DNA of 64,000 nt from Colwellia sp. Lineage in GTDB: Bacteria > Pseudomonadota > Gammaproteobacteria > Enterobacterales > Alteromonadaceae. Under the pieces are notes generated by a model. The model ran no database searches. It saw only the letters and a list, made by a program, of their open reading frames with translations, and had not been told where the DNA came from. Location of the stretch: assembly GCA_013215465.1 (NCBI GenBank), contig JABSOW010000006.1:62001-126000 (forward strand). Reading direction: 5' to 3'. Shown one piece after another: positions 8,468 through 20,000 of this stretch (within the stretch, counting starts at the first letter, position 1; each line of letters starts with the position of its first letter). Both the position numbers and the translations under genes were made by a program.

Positions 8468-11400
8468 TTAAGCCTCAACAATACTTAGTACAATATCTTT
8501 CACTTCATATATGCGTAGGCCATCTTTCGATAAATTGGCATCACCCACTAAACGTACTTCGCCGTCTGAGCGAATGATATCGGTGATATGTACATCAAGT
8601 GACATTTGTTTATTTAATGGCGTAATTTGACCACGGTATTTCCATTTAACTAAAGTTGCTGGCGCGATAAACCTTGGGTTAGTAAAGCCTTTACCTAAAT
8701 CTTTGTTAAGCGCATAGGTTTGCATTAATTCAATTATCGCTTCAACACCTAATGAGCCAGGCATTACTGGATCTTGATGGAAGTGATAACGGAAGAACCA
8801 ATCTGTCGCATCAATGGTGCGTTCACCATGCACATAGGCAACACCAGCTTTACCGCCACCTTCAACAATAGAAACAGTATCAATAAAGTTCATTTGGCCG
8901 CCAGCAAGTTTATAATGCGGTTTATTTACTGGTGCTTGATATAAGGCTAAAGCTTTATCAGTTAAGTTAATCACTTCAATGTCAGCTTTCGGGGTATTGT
9001 TATCAACAAACCAAGGGTAAGTGACTTTACCGTTGTCTATGCCTAACTGGTTAGTTAATGCATCTCCGCCAAAATAACCAAATACTGCCGTGCCTTTATA
9101 GAATAAATCATGTTGTTCAAGCGCTTGAGCTGCTGCATTCTCATCTTTAACGTATAACTCAAAGGTAAAACTTTGAATAATCATACCGCCAGCCATAGTA
9201 GTGCTTAACAAGGCTGATTTATTAACGATAGTTTTACCGCGTAAATCAACTTGCTTAAGCAAGTCACCACTACCATCTAGGTTACGGAAAAATAAATCTT
9301 TTTCTGGATACACTAACGTGGTTCCCATGTAACCTGAAATAAAGCCGTTCGGTTGTAAGGCTATTTCCATGATTAATGAATAAGGCATCCAGTTATTAAT
9401 GCTGTTTTTAGTAAAGTACCAGGCATCTTCTGGTACATAATACTCAGCAATACAGCTTGATGGTTTTTTCAAATCAAGACGTGTACCTTGTACTTCAACT
9501 ACCTGAGTAACTACTTGTAAGTCACCACATGGCGTGCGTGGCGGAATTCTGCCTTTATATACATCAAAGTCAGGGCCAAAACATTTAGAGATATTACCAG
9601 TAGCAAATTCAAACATATGCCATGGAGTAAACGGTGCGGTATTAGGCACACGGTTTTGCCCGGCTACCATAGGCGCTTCAAAATGCAGAATAGGGGTTAC
9701 GCCCTTTTCTTTTGGCGCGTTAAAATCAGACATTACTTTCATTAACGGCCGTTCAATATGTTTAAACGGGTTAATACCACGCTCGTCAAGTTCAGTAACA
9801 GCTGCCGCACTTTCAACTTTGCTTTCAACAGCATTTTTACTCACTAAAGTAACATTGTCAGGCAAGGTGACTGGGTAAGGAGAATTTTCATCTTGCTCGG
9901 TGATCATCATCGCCAAGTTTTTAAAATCAACCACCACTTTGCCATCTAAAAGAATATCTATATTAGCTTTTAGGTAAGGGTATGGCTGCATGCCCATTTC
10001 AGTCACTTCCATGCGATAGGTCAGGGTATTATGCTGCGGCTGAACTTGGCCTCGACAACGAACGGTTTGCGACTCACCTGGCATAGGTTGAAAACGGGCA
10101 TTGTTCATATTCGCATGCATGCCCAAAGACAACATAAAGAACATCGCCATTTGTCCACAGCCTTCGCTCATTAATGAGCCGGCCATCACTTCATCACCTT
10201 TAAAGTGACACGGGAAATACCAATGATCCGGTGCTAAATCTTTTTGACCTTCAACAATGCCTAAACCCCAATGACCGCCGCTAGCATCAACATTAATGAT
10301 ACGTTCGATCATTAAGAATTTTTCTGATGAGAATTTTATTGACGGATTACGACCTTGTTGATCATACGCTGCGCCAAAACAGCCAGCTACATCACCGTTC
10401 ACTAATTTCATCATGTCGCTGTAATCGTATTGATCACGAGGACGGTTTAACAGTGGGGTAAATGAGCTTTTAACGGCATTGGCAAATTCTGCTTTGTCTT
10501 TGTCATTATGAATAACGCCTTTACCGTCTTTTAATTCATCATCAGTAAAGAAACCAGCACAACCGTTGCGCATAATAAGTACTTTTTTATCGCCAACATA
10601 ACAGTCGTAGTGGAAGAAAAACAATAATTGCTCGCCGTTTCTCGCGTATGAATCAATATGTATTTCATAACGCAGTGTTTCGCCGCCAAAAGCCATTTCT
10701 TCGAGGAACGTTAATTCACAATCAAGTAAGCGGTAAACGCGCTCACCTTTGGCTTGAAAATCAATACCTATGTAAGAAATTAATAATAAATCACATTGGC
10801 CTGATTCTACCGAAACTGACCACGGAATTTGACCATCAATTAAAAATGGCGCATCTACAGGAATATCATACTCGGTACACATGTACGATTTTTTATATTC
10901 ATTTACCGTGGCTTCAAGCTCAGTTACTCGCGAAACTAATAAATAATCTGTGGTGGGCAAACGTACTCGGCGTGAATAACTGTCGATGATTTTAAACTCT
11001 TCACCAAACACTTTGGCAATATCACCTTCGGCAAATTCAACTAAATCAGCGGTATCCCAAATGATTTTTGTCGGTTGATTAAATTGCTCTTTAAGTTGTA
11101 ACGGTGGGTAGTTATAACCTTTAGGACCTTTAATGGTAAAACCTGACTTGCTCGCCCAATGCTCATTAACCGCTACTAAATCATCGGTGTGGATATTTGA
11201 GCTAACCACAGATAGTTCAGGGGCATGAGCAACATCTATAGCTTGAGTTTCAGTGCTATAAACAGGTAAGCCTGCGCTGACATTGGCTTGCATTTCTATT
11301 AACTTAGCAATCTGCTGTCCTGCCACTTGACGAGTCGTTAAAAACGCTTGATGGGTCGCAGACTCTTGATAAATTTCTTTACTTACCTGATGTTTAACAT

Positions 11401-14400
11401 CAACATTATTTGTAATCGACATTTTAGAGATACTTTTCACTTGTGCTCCAGTAACGATTGGTGATCGTGCTTTGGCTTGAGTTGTGCTCTTAATTTTTGC
11501 TTGTTCTTGAGCTTTTGTTTGAGTTTTCTCTTGAGTAACGGCCTTAGGCGTTAAATTACTCAAGTTAATACCGTGTTTAACCTTTGCTAATGCTTTACCG
11601 GTAAGTGATTGCTTAATGCTTACCATTTCAGCACATTGCCCTTGCTTTATAATGGCATCAAAAATTACATTGCCACCTAAACTAATGGTTTTAATTAATT
11701 TAGGACGTTGTTTTCCTGTTGGCGTTGGCGCTGACTGATGGGCTTGTTTGCTCGATGATAAAATTAAATGAGCACAACTTTCATCTTTACCTAAACCATT
11801 TATCGCCACAGCAGACTTAGTGTTGCTGCGTTTATCTAAAATAAGCGCAGTTTTAACAATACTAGCAACACCTGAGGCGTTAAACGTATGGCCGATATTA
11901 CTTTTCACCGAGCTGATGATTTTTCCGACATAGAGTGTTGGCAACGCTTGCTTTTCTGCGGCATTCTCATGACTAAAACCACTGGCATGTGCTTCCACTT
12001 GACTAATATCTTTGGCATTAATACCGGCAAGTGCCAATGCCTTATTCGCCGCTTTAGTAATAGCCGCGGCGTCAGAGCCCTTGGCAAAACTAATGCTGTC
12101 TATATTGGCGTATATTTGTTGCTCGCCCACTTGCGATTGTGGTTTAACAACAAAAGCGGCAGCGCCCTCACCCACAAGCCATTGCTCTTGATTAAGCGCA
12201 TTGCTGGCAGCTTTGCCTTCAAGCGATACACTGCCATAGTGTTGTCTAAGGGTGATATTTTCAATCGAGCCAGCTAAATCAACCGAGGCAATAATTACCG
12301 CATCAACATTACTGGTTTGAAATAAATTCTCTGCCAATTCAACACAACGATAAACAGAATTTTCTTCTGCCGACAAGGTAATGGCTGGGCCTGAAAAATC
12401 CCATAAGGCAGAAATACGTGATGCCATAATATTGCCAATAAAACTGGTGTATTGATTAAGCTGGGCGGCATTAGCAATACCATCTTTGGCGATATTGGTT
12501 AAAGTTTCCCGCTGGGTATCATTTAGGATAATACCTTGTTGTAATAAACTTTCTTCAATTTGTGTCGTTAAATTTACTCGACCACGGTATTGGTGCAGTT
12601 CTAATTCAATGCCCATTGCCACTAATATAGCTACATTGCTGCCTTCTTTAAGGCCAGCATCTTTTGCAGCATTATCAGCAACTTTCATCATCATTAGTTG
12701 CTGGGGTATTAAACAGTCTTGCTCGTTTGGTGGCACTTTAAAACGTAAAAAATCAATATCAAAGTCTTCAACATAACCACCGGTTGGCGCTTTGCTAAGT
12801 TGTAAGGCGTTCATCACCTCACTATTGTTTTCGATACCTTTCCAACGTTTTTTCGGTAGCTCTCTAAACGTATTCTCATTGTTTTCAATAAGTGTTTTAA
12901 AGCTGGCTAGATTTTTTGCGCCACCAAAATGCGCGTCCATACCAATAATGGCTAGCGGCTCACGGGCTTTAGCGGTGGTAGTTATCGGTGATAGAGTTTG
13001 TGTTGGCTGTTGTAAAACCAAATGTGCATTAGAGCCACCAAAACCAAAAACACTGACGCCAGCAGTTCTAGGTTTATCGGCACGCTTAACAGGCCAAGCA
13101 ATAGTCTCGGTTGGCATTTGCGCACCACCCAAATAGCCTTTTTTAGAGCTAAGCGGTTCATTCAAATTAATCGTTGCAGGGATTTTAGCTTGATTAAGTG
13201 CCCAAATAGCTTTGGTCATGCCTGGCATGCCCGCAGCGGTAAGCAAGTGACCTAAGTTGGACTTTACCGAGCCAAGTAGCGGTTTATTGCCATTTTCTCG
13301 AGGGAAACGGCTGAAAAAAGTATCCATTGAACCAAGTTCAACGTTATCACCTTTGGGCGTACCCGTTGCGTGACATTCAATATAGTCAACATCGCGAGGG
13401 TCAACACCGGCATTCTCATAAGCTCGCTCATAAGCTAAAACTTGCCCTTTGGTATTAGGACTAAGCACAAACTCGCCTTTACCGTCATTTGATAAGGCAC
13501 CGCCTTTAATAATGGCGTGAATTTTATCACCATCACGTACGGCATCACTGTGACGCTTTAAGACCATCATGCCTGCGCCTTCGCCAGCAAATAAACCTTG
13601 TGAGTTTTTATCAAACGGGGCGTGAATATTATTGGCTGGATAAGCTTGAAAAATTGAGAAACCCATATTAACAAACATAGGATCAGCGCCAGAAACCGCG
13701 CCGGCTAACATCATGTCAGCTTTACCGGTATGTAGATAATCACAAGCGAGTTTCACCGAATAACAACTCGACGCACAAGCGGCATCAAGGGAGAAATGTG
13801 TACCTCCCAGCCCTGCTGCTTTGGCCAGCAGTGCCGCAGGATATCCGGCAACTAAAGCGTTATCCGCATGAATATTATTTTGCGAGATTGCCGTATCGGA
13901 GAAGTGACTTAACTGAAAATCTTTATTCAGTATTTGTTTTAATGCACCATCAACCACTTGGTGATAAAGCGGCATAAATAAATGATTAGACGATTTAGTC
14001 GGAAACGATAGATTTCCTAAAATCACGCCACAGTCTGCAAGTTTATCACTGCCCCAATAACCGGCATCAGTTAATGCTTGTTGAGTAACGTATAATGCCC
14101 ACTGATTTAAATCATCTAACTGATTTAAATACTCTGCGGTTAAGCCGTTGCCACTTTGCGCATTACCTTCAATATCAGCTTTAACATCACCGGTAATAAA
14201 AGCACTGGCATCAAAATCAAAACCTCGGATATAACCGCCATGTACACAGTAAAACTTATCGGTATCACCTTTTTTACCGGTGTATTTGGCAGGGTCAACG
14301 CCCATTTGTTCATAGGTGGCTTTGCTTCGGCTATCTTGTTTTTTAAGTAGCTGTTGCCAAAATTCTTCTGGCGCAGAAGATCCTGGGAACAAATTAGCAA

Positions 14401-14425
14401 TACCTACTACAGCAATATTTTCCAT
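8468..14425 (-). CDS. pfaC: PUFA synthase subunit PfaC (KS-CLF-DH-DH)
   Basis: 1985 residues. The KS domain (about 1-475) has catalytic Cys217 in DAACASS, His352 in HATGTP and His393 in SNLGH. A second KS-like unit (about 487-920) is the chain-length factor: the nucleophile position reads LSAEENS, so the Cys is lost as expected. A low-complexity Gln/Lys/Thr linker (about 960-1030) leads to FabA-like dehydratase domains. Catalytic-type histidines are His1407 in FPCHFKGDEVM and His1881 in FRYHFHQDPVMPG, with hotdog pseudo-domains between them. PfaC extends and dehydrates/isomerises the chain held on PfaA ACPs. It starts 17 bp after pfaB, consistent with co-translation, and its length fits the family. 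Confidence 0.97.
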   Translation of the reverse strand: MENIAVVGIANLFPGSSAPEEFWQQLLKKQDSRSKATYEQMGVDPAKYTGKKGDTDKFYCVHGGYIRGFDFDASAFITGDVKADIEGNAQSGNGLTAEYLNQLDDLNQWALYVTQQALTDAGYWGSDKLADCGVILGNLSFPTKSSNHLFMPLYHQVVDGALKQILNKDFQLSHFSDTAISQNNIHADNALVAGYPAALLAKAAGLGGTHFSLDAACASSCYSVKLACDYLHTGKADMMLAGAVSGADPMFVNMGFSIFQAYPANNIHAPFDKNSQGLFAGEGAGMMVLKRHSDAVRDGDKIHAIIKGGALSNDGKGEFVLSPNTKGQVLAYERAYENAGVDPRDVDYIECHATGTPKGDNVELGSMDTFFSRFPRENGNKPLLGSVKSNLGHLLTAAGMPGMTKAIWALNQAKIPATINLNEPLSSKKGYLGGAQMPTETIAWPVKRADKPRTAGVSVFGFGGSNAHLVLQQPTQTLSPITTTAKAREPLAIIGMDAHFGGAKNLASFKTLIENNENTFRELPKKRWKGIENNSEVMNALQLSKAPTGGYVEDFDIDFLRFKVPPNEQDCLIPQQLMMMKVADNAAKDAGLKEGSNVAILVAMGIELELHQYRGRVNLTTQIEESLLQQGIILNDTQRETLTNIAKDGIANAAQLNQYTSFIGNIMASRISALWDFSGPAITLSAEENSVYRCVELAENLFQTSNVDAVIIASVDLAGSIENITLRQHYGSVSLEGKAASNALNQEQWLVGEGAAAFVVKPQSQVGEQQIYANIDSISFAKGSDAAAITKAANKALALAGINAKDISQVEAHASGFSHENAAEKQALPTLYVGKIISSVKSNIGHTFNASGVASIVKTALILDKRSNTKSAVAINGLGKDESCAHLILSSSKQAHQSAPTPTGKQRPKLIKTISLGGNVIFDAIIKQGQCAEMVSIKQSLTGKALAKVKHGINLSNLTPKAVTQEKTQTKAQEQAKIKSTTQAKARSPIVTGAQVKSISKMSITNNVDVKHQVSKEIYQESATHQAFLTTRQVAGQQIAKLIEMQANVSAGLPVYSTETQAIDVAHAPELSVVSSNIHTDDLVAVNEHWASKSGFTIKGPKGYNYPPLQLKEQFNQPTKIIWDTADLVEFAEGDIAKVFGEEFKIIDSYSRRVRLPTTDYLLVSRVTELEATVNEYKKSYMCTEYDIPVDAPFLIDGQIPWSVSVESGQCDLLLISYIGIDFQAKGERVYRLLDCELTFLEEMAFGGETLRYEIHIDSYARNGEQLLFFFHYDCYVGDKKVLIMRNGCAGFFTDDELKDGKGVIHNDKDKAEFANAVKSSFTPLLNRPRDQYDYSDMMKLVNGDVAGCFGAAYDQQGRNPSIKFSSEKFLMIERIINVDASGGHWGLGIVEGQKDLAPDHWYFPCHFKGDEVMAGSLMSEGCGQMAMFFMLSLGMHANMNNARFQPMPGESQTVRCRGQVQPQHNTLTYRMEVTEMGMQPYPYLKANIDILLDGKVVVDFKNLAMMITEQDENSPYPVTLPDNVTLVSKNAVESKVESAAAVTELDERGINPFKHIERPLMKVMSDFNAPKEKGVTPILHFEAPMVAGQNRVPNTAPFTPWHMFEFATGNISKCFGPDFDVYKGRIPPRTPCGDLQVVTQVVEVQGTRLDLKKPSSCIAEYYVPEDAWYFTKNSINNWMPYSLIMEIALQPNGFISGYMGTTLVYPEKDLFFRNLDGSGDLLKQVDLRGKTIVNKSALLSTTMAGGMIIQSFTFELYVKDENAAAQALEQHDLFYKGTAVFGYFGGDALTNQLGIDNGKVTYPWFVDNNTPKADIEVINLTDKALALYQAPVNKPHYKLAGGQMNFIDTVSIVEGGGKAGVAYVHGERTIDATDWFFRYHFHQDPVMPGSLGVEAIIELMQTYALNKDLGKGFTNPRFIAPATLVKWKYRGQITPLNKQMSLDVHITDIIRSDGEVRLVGDANLSKDGLRIYEVKDIVLSIVEA

Positions 14426-14442
14426 ACTTTCCTCGAAAAGTT

Positions 14443-17034
14443 TTATAATTCTTTTTTAGCGTTATTGACAATAATTGAGCCATTAAACAGGGTTTGAAGA
14501 TCAAGCTTCACCCCATGGCTAGTTAATTTTGCAATGGCTCTTAAATACGTTAATTCGTCACTAGTACCTTTAGCATTTACTGGCACCGCAACACGTGGCT
14601 TTTTAGCACTTTCGTTCTCATTAGCAGCATTAACAGCTGATTCATCAGTAAAGTCTAAGGTTTTATCAACCCAACTACACAACGAACGACCAGGTCCCAT
14701 TTCAATAAATACCCGTGCACCTTTGTTATACAAGGTATTGATCAAACGAGGAAAATCTACTCGATCACAAAGGCATTTAGCGACACTATGAGCAATGGCT
14801 TTACTCAGCTGTGGTACCGGTAAATAACAGGAGCTTGAATACATTTTGGTCGTCAAGCGCGGCATTACCTCCATGGTATATAGCTCAACCATGTCATCAT
14901 ATTCTTTATTTGCCGGTGCACTATGAATAGCATTAGCCATATTTAGTGGCATGGCGCGCACGCCTAGTTTTTTAATCACTCGTAGGCAATCTGCTGGATA
15001 ACCGGCAAGTAATAAACTGTCGGGAGTATTGATGATGGTGCAATAAACACGCTCTTCACCGTCACTGGCTTTAATAACCTCAGCAAGCGTTGCTTTGATG
15101 GTGTAGGTTTCCCAAATCAATTCATCATGGGTGTTATCACTCAAGCCCCAATGTTCACGCAAGGTTAATAACTCACCACAAAGACGATGATTAAAAGTAT
15201 CTGAGTTAGCCAAACGCGCACTCATTAAGCCCGGTTGTTGCCAAGCCCCAAGCGCTGCGTACATACTGACTTCGCCCATTGAATAACCCGTAGCATAATC
15301 AGCTTTGACTTTAAAGACGTTTTCAAAAACTTTGGTAAACACACAGGCAAAGCCAACCCCGGCCTCAGCAATGTCAGCTAAGTTACCACGCAGGTTTAAA
15401 TCAAGTTGTTTAAGTGCTTTAAAATCAGGGCGCACAATAGTGCGCGGGTTTAATAAGTGATCTTTTAAACTGGCGCCAATGTCATCAGCTAAACCCGCAA
15501 CGTCTTGATGAATTTCTGGAAACAAATGAAATAAATCACGACCTAGGCCAACATAGGTGGCGCCAATGCCCGGATACAAAAATGTAACATTATTGGTGTT
15601 TTCATCGGTATTGACTGGCATCGAGCTAAAATAGCTGCCTTTCGGTGTCCGCCACTCTTTGTTGGCATTCGCTGGCGAAAAAGCAAAGACAATCCCTGAT
15701 TTTGCCGATTGTATTTCTTTGAGCAGTTCTTCTCTTGATTCAGATAACAAAGAGACGGTATAGCTACATTCTGCTAATCTTGACTGATAAGCCTTAAAAC
15801 AGCTCAAAGCAATGTCTTTGAGACTAGATTGATCAAGTGCAAGTTCAGCCTCAAGAGCAGCTAACCTTGTTAATAATGCTGGTTGATCATTACCGGTAAT
15901 TAACACCAGTTGTAAAGCACTACAGGCGATAAAGCCATTACGGCGAATATCATCTGCAGGGTGTTTTTCAGCTGAATCGATGGCTTTATTTTCTGCTAAC
16001 ACCAGATGACAATAATCATTGTTTTTTGCTAGACCAGTTTCAGATAAACAGCTGTATGCAGCAAGATGAGCACTGCCATCAACATGTGGATACCAAGGAC
16101 GAGACTCTGTTGGCAAATAAAAGCTCGACTCTTGCCAGTTTGCGAGTTCACTTACTGCTGGCTGTTGCCAATCACTAATAGCAGGAATATAGCGCTGCTG
16201 CAGTGCAATGACTGTGCGCAGCAATCCTAATACTTGCGAAAAGCCTTTACCTTCACCAGTAACACTGCGAGCACAGCTAATTGCCGTGGTTAATTTATCA
16301 CTGCCATCATAAGTTGAAATTAGCGCGCTAGATTCTCTCAAAGCAAGCTTGTTATCTGTTAGTGCTGACACTTCAACTAGGCCAATATTACTAGGCTGAA
16401 CGTCAGCCTTTTGCAAAGCAGCTTGCGCCGTTAAGTGCAGATCTTCACCAACAGCAAAACCTTTTAGCCATGAGTATACGTAGCTGTTATTCGCTTGAGC
16501 AAAACTTGGTGATGAGAATAATAGCGCCGCGATACCATCACAGGCTTGATAGCCATTAAAATTCTCAGAGAAACTAATCGTTGCCTGTGCTGATAACTCA
16601 TGCTCTGCTGCTAATTGCTCTGCTAACTGTACGCCAACTAGCGCCACTAAATTATTTTTCGCAATCAGTAAATCAATTTGCACCAGTGCTTTCGCTAACG
16701 AATTTACCACTAAAACATGGTCAATAGTTGTCACTTCAAAGCCGAATTTTTCAATATCAGCATGTTGCGAAACAACGACTACTTTGATATCAGAGTAGTT
16801 CACTTGATTAACAGATGCCATACGGGCAACCGCTTGTTGGCAATCATTTAAGCTAATTGCTGCAGGCACTTTATTGCCCTGTTCATTACCCTGTGTATTG
16901 CCTAGCTCCTTACCTTGCTCTCTACCTAAGTAAAGCGCCCGTTCAACTCGGTCAATATCCGGTTGAAAGCCACCTTGATTAGAAAACTGAGCATCAAGGC
17001 CAATAATGGCACTGTGATAATAATTCGTTACCAT
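14443..17034 (-). CDS. pfaB: PUFA synthase acyltransferase PfaB
   Basis: 863 residues. The N-terminal half is a degenerate ketosynthase-like region without the catalytic Cys. The C-terminal half (about 500-830) is an acyltransferase: FLYPGIGATYVGLGRDLF opens the domain, and Ser585 in TGYSMGEVS is the nucleophile. The IHSAPANKEYD segment carries the second catalytic His. PfaB is known to influence whether EPA or DHA is made; which applies here cannot be read by eye. Its ATG overlaps the pfaA TAA by one base (TAATG), so it is translationally coupled to pfaA. Confidence 0.96.
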   Translation of the reverse strand: MVTNYYHSAIIGLDAQFSNQGGFQPDIDRVERALYLGREQGKELGNTQGNEQGNKVPAAISLNDCQQAVARMASVNQVNYSDIKVVVVSQHADIEKFGFEVTTIDHVLVVNSLAKALVQIDLLIAKNNLVALVGVQLAEQLAAEHELSAQATISFSENFNGYQACDGIAALLFSSPSFAQANNSYVYSWLKGFAVGEDLHLTAQAALQKADVQPSNIGLVEVSALTDNKLALRESSALISTYDGSDKLTTAISCARSVTGEGKGFSQVLGLLRTVIALQQRYIPAISDWQQPAVSELANWQESSFYLPTESRPWYPHVDGSAHLAAYSCLSETGLAKNNDYCHLVLAENKAIDSAEKHPADDIRRNGFIACSALQLVLITGNDQPALLTRLAALEAELALDQSSLKDIALSCFKAYQSRLAECSYTVSLLSESREELLKEIQSAKSGIVFAFSPANANKEWRTPKGSYFSSMPVNTDENTNNVTFLYPGIGATYVGLGRDLFHLFPEIHQDVAGLADDIGASLKDHLLNPRTIVRPDFKALKQLDLNLRGNLADIAEAGVGFACVFTKVFENVFKVKADYATGYSMGEVSMYAALGAWQQPGLMSARLANSDTFNHRLCGELLTLREHWGLSDNTHDELIWETYTIKATLAEVIKASDGEERVYCTIINTPDSLLLAGYPADCLRVIKKLGVRAMPLNMANAIHSAPANKEYDDMVELYTMEVMPRLTTKMYSSSCYLPVPQLSKAIAHSVAKCLCDRVDFPRLINTLYNKGARVFIEMGPGRSLCSWVDKTLDFTDESAVNAANENESAKKPRVAVPVNAKGTSDELTYLRAIAKLTSHGVKLDLQTLFNGSIIVNNAKKEL

Positions 17035-20000
17035 TACTTTTCTTTCTCATAAAGAGTTTTCTCAGTAAGAGCTTTCTCTGCGGATGCTTTAGCACTTTTA
17101 GGCAAAAATATGTCACTTAAACTGGCGCTAGCAGTAACTTTAGCTGACTTTATCTCACTCAATAGTTCATTGCTTTCACTAATTAATTGCATATCTGCCG
17201 TTAACGCGCCACGTTGTTTGCCTTTGCCTGAGCTTTTAACCACGCTCAATTGCAGGTAAAAACGCTCATTAAGCGTCACTTCACGGTATACCGTCCAGCT
17301 TTGCGTACTTGACGGTAAACTGCCCAGTCCTAATTCTTTTTTCACCCAAACTAACATCGCTTGATACACTAAGTCATTGGCAAAAATATTACTTTGGCTG
17401 CCGCTGTTACTTAAAGGGAAATCCCCTTGTTTTGTCGCGGCTACTGCCGGTACTTGGCAACGTAATAATAAACCTTGCTCATTACACTCAAGTATCTCAC
17501 TAATGCCTTGCAAGCTTGGCCCATGAAATAAAGTACCGTTGCGATAAAGCGCTTTTGCACTTTCAGCTGATGTTGGTAATGCTAAATTAACTTTAGGGTT
17601 GGCTTTATGTTGGCTAACTAAAATCAGTTGAGCACCATAATGAAAGACTATTTTTCCTTGTGCATTAATGCTGGAAATTTTAGTGTCAACCACTAAACGG
17701 CCGCCATCATCAACCTTAGCATCCATATCAATTTGATACTCGCTCGCTTCGTTGCCATCAAAAATAACGCCTTTGAACAGCTTATAATTTTCTAAACCTT
17801 GGTAGTGATAACCCTGATAGGCTTTTTCACTGGCATCACGCATCCAAGCAATCGCACATACGGTTGGGAAAACTTGCTCACCGCCAATCATGTGGTCAGT
17901 TAAAAAAGGATTGTTAGTCGCTAAAAGTGTTTTATTAACACTTACCTTTAAGCGACTAACTTGTGGCTTTTTTACAGCAGTACCTGCTTGATCTTTAGAC
18001 AGGTCATTTCCCACTAGTATTTGTGCACAACGGTTATTTACCGCCGCTAACTCACTCACTAATAATTTTGCCCCGGCATCAAGTGGAATGATATAAACAC
18101 CACGATCGTTAAACATACGTTTAAGCTCAGGTGTTACCATGCCGCCATCCCAAGGCCCCCAGTTAAAACTAAGTACTTGCGCACTTGGATTTAAGGCTTT
18201 GAAGCGATAAGCAGTTTTGTTTAAAATATCGTTAGCAATAGAGTAATCAGACTGGCCTGGGTTGCCGTAGAAGCCCGCCGCTGATGAAAATAAAACTAAG
18301 TGTTTAACGTTTTCAATGGTGGTTGCCGCTAACAAAGAAAGTAAACCGTCGATTTTAGTGGTGTAAACAGCATTAAATTCTGCCAGCGTTTTTTGCTCAA
18401 TAAATTTATCGGCTAAAACACCTGCGCCATGAATAATACCCGTGATTTCACCAAACTCTTTGGTGATTGGCGCTACCGCAGCCGAAACATTACTGCTGTT
18501 AGTCACATCTGCCGCAACATATTGTGCTTGGCCGCCCGCAGCCTGAATCGCATTTAACGTTTGTGCAATTTCACGATTTGCTAATACTGGACGAACAAAT
18601 TGCGTTACTTTCACCGGTGTTGGTTTATCACCTGTTGCAATCAATGCTTGCATCGCTGCTTTTTTCAATGCTACTTCATCGGTGATATCTTTTGCCCAGC
18701 TTGGTTCGTTATCATCAAATGATGAGCGACCTAATAAGATAAATTTAGACTGATATTGTTTGGCAATTTCTATCACACAATGGGCGGTTACGCCTTTGGC
18801 GCCGCCGCTAACGACAAACACTGAGTCACTATCAATACTTGTGCCGGCAGTTAACTGATAACTGTCGGTGGTAACGCCTGATAAGGTTAACCGTGTGCCT
18901 ATGTTGTTGCTAAGGTTATCAGTGTCATGAGCCACTTCAACAATACTAGTATCAATATCTAGTAATTCATCACTGATGATCGTTGCGGCTTTATCTGCCG
19001 CTAATTTGGCTGATAAATCAACTATACGACAAAATACGCTATCGTTACCTGCATTCCACTCATGATTGATAGTTTTAACCAAGCCGGCTAAACCTGCTTG
19101 TACTAAATCAGCGTTAACATCAGCTTTAACTAGTGTAGCGCCTTCATCATTATTAGCAAAACCTAACGTGCCACCTTGACGTGTTACTACCACAAATGAG
19201 GCGCGTGCCTTAGCGGCCTGTTTTACTTTAGATAATTTAGCTAATACAAACGCTAACATTAACCCTTGTTTTGCCGCTTCTGGGTAGGCAATAGTATCTA
19301 CTGGGCTCTTTCCTTTAAGGTCTGAGCCTTGTAAATAAATCACCGCATCAAGTTGGGCATTTTTTTCGATAATATCTTTAATTTGTGCTTCATCAAGAGT
19401 TTTATCACTACTACCAATTTCAATCACATTAACTGACTTGGCAAATGTCTTTTTCGAGTTAACCGTCACCCAGTTAGGTTTTAATGCGGTAACATTCCAA
19501 CCTGCTTTCATTAACTTTGCACTTAATGCCACTGCAGCGCCTGTGCCATCGTCAACGATTAATGCATTAGCGCCAGTAACATCTTGAGCAATTTTATTAA
19601 TTGAAGATAATGCCGTTAATTCAACAGTCGCACTAGGTGCGCCTTGAAAATCAGCCGTAGCGTCAGTTGTTTTAGCCGCTGTTGGCACACTTGCTTTTGC
19701 GCCTGGAGGAGTTGGCTCAGTCGGGGCAACTTTAGATTGCATATAACTAACAATTTCACCCAAGGTACGTAGTTCAGCTAAATCTTCAGGATTCAATTCT
19801 GGCAAATCAGGGATTGTTTCTTGCACCGCACCTAAGATTTCAACACGTTTAATTGAGTCGATACCTAAATCTGCTTCCATGTCCATGGCAAGTTCTAACA
19901 TTTCAACCGGATAACCCGTTTTCTCGGCAACCACTGCCATCATCACTTTTTGAATGTAGTCGGTATCAATCGCAGGGGCACTGCTTGCAGCTGTCTCAGC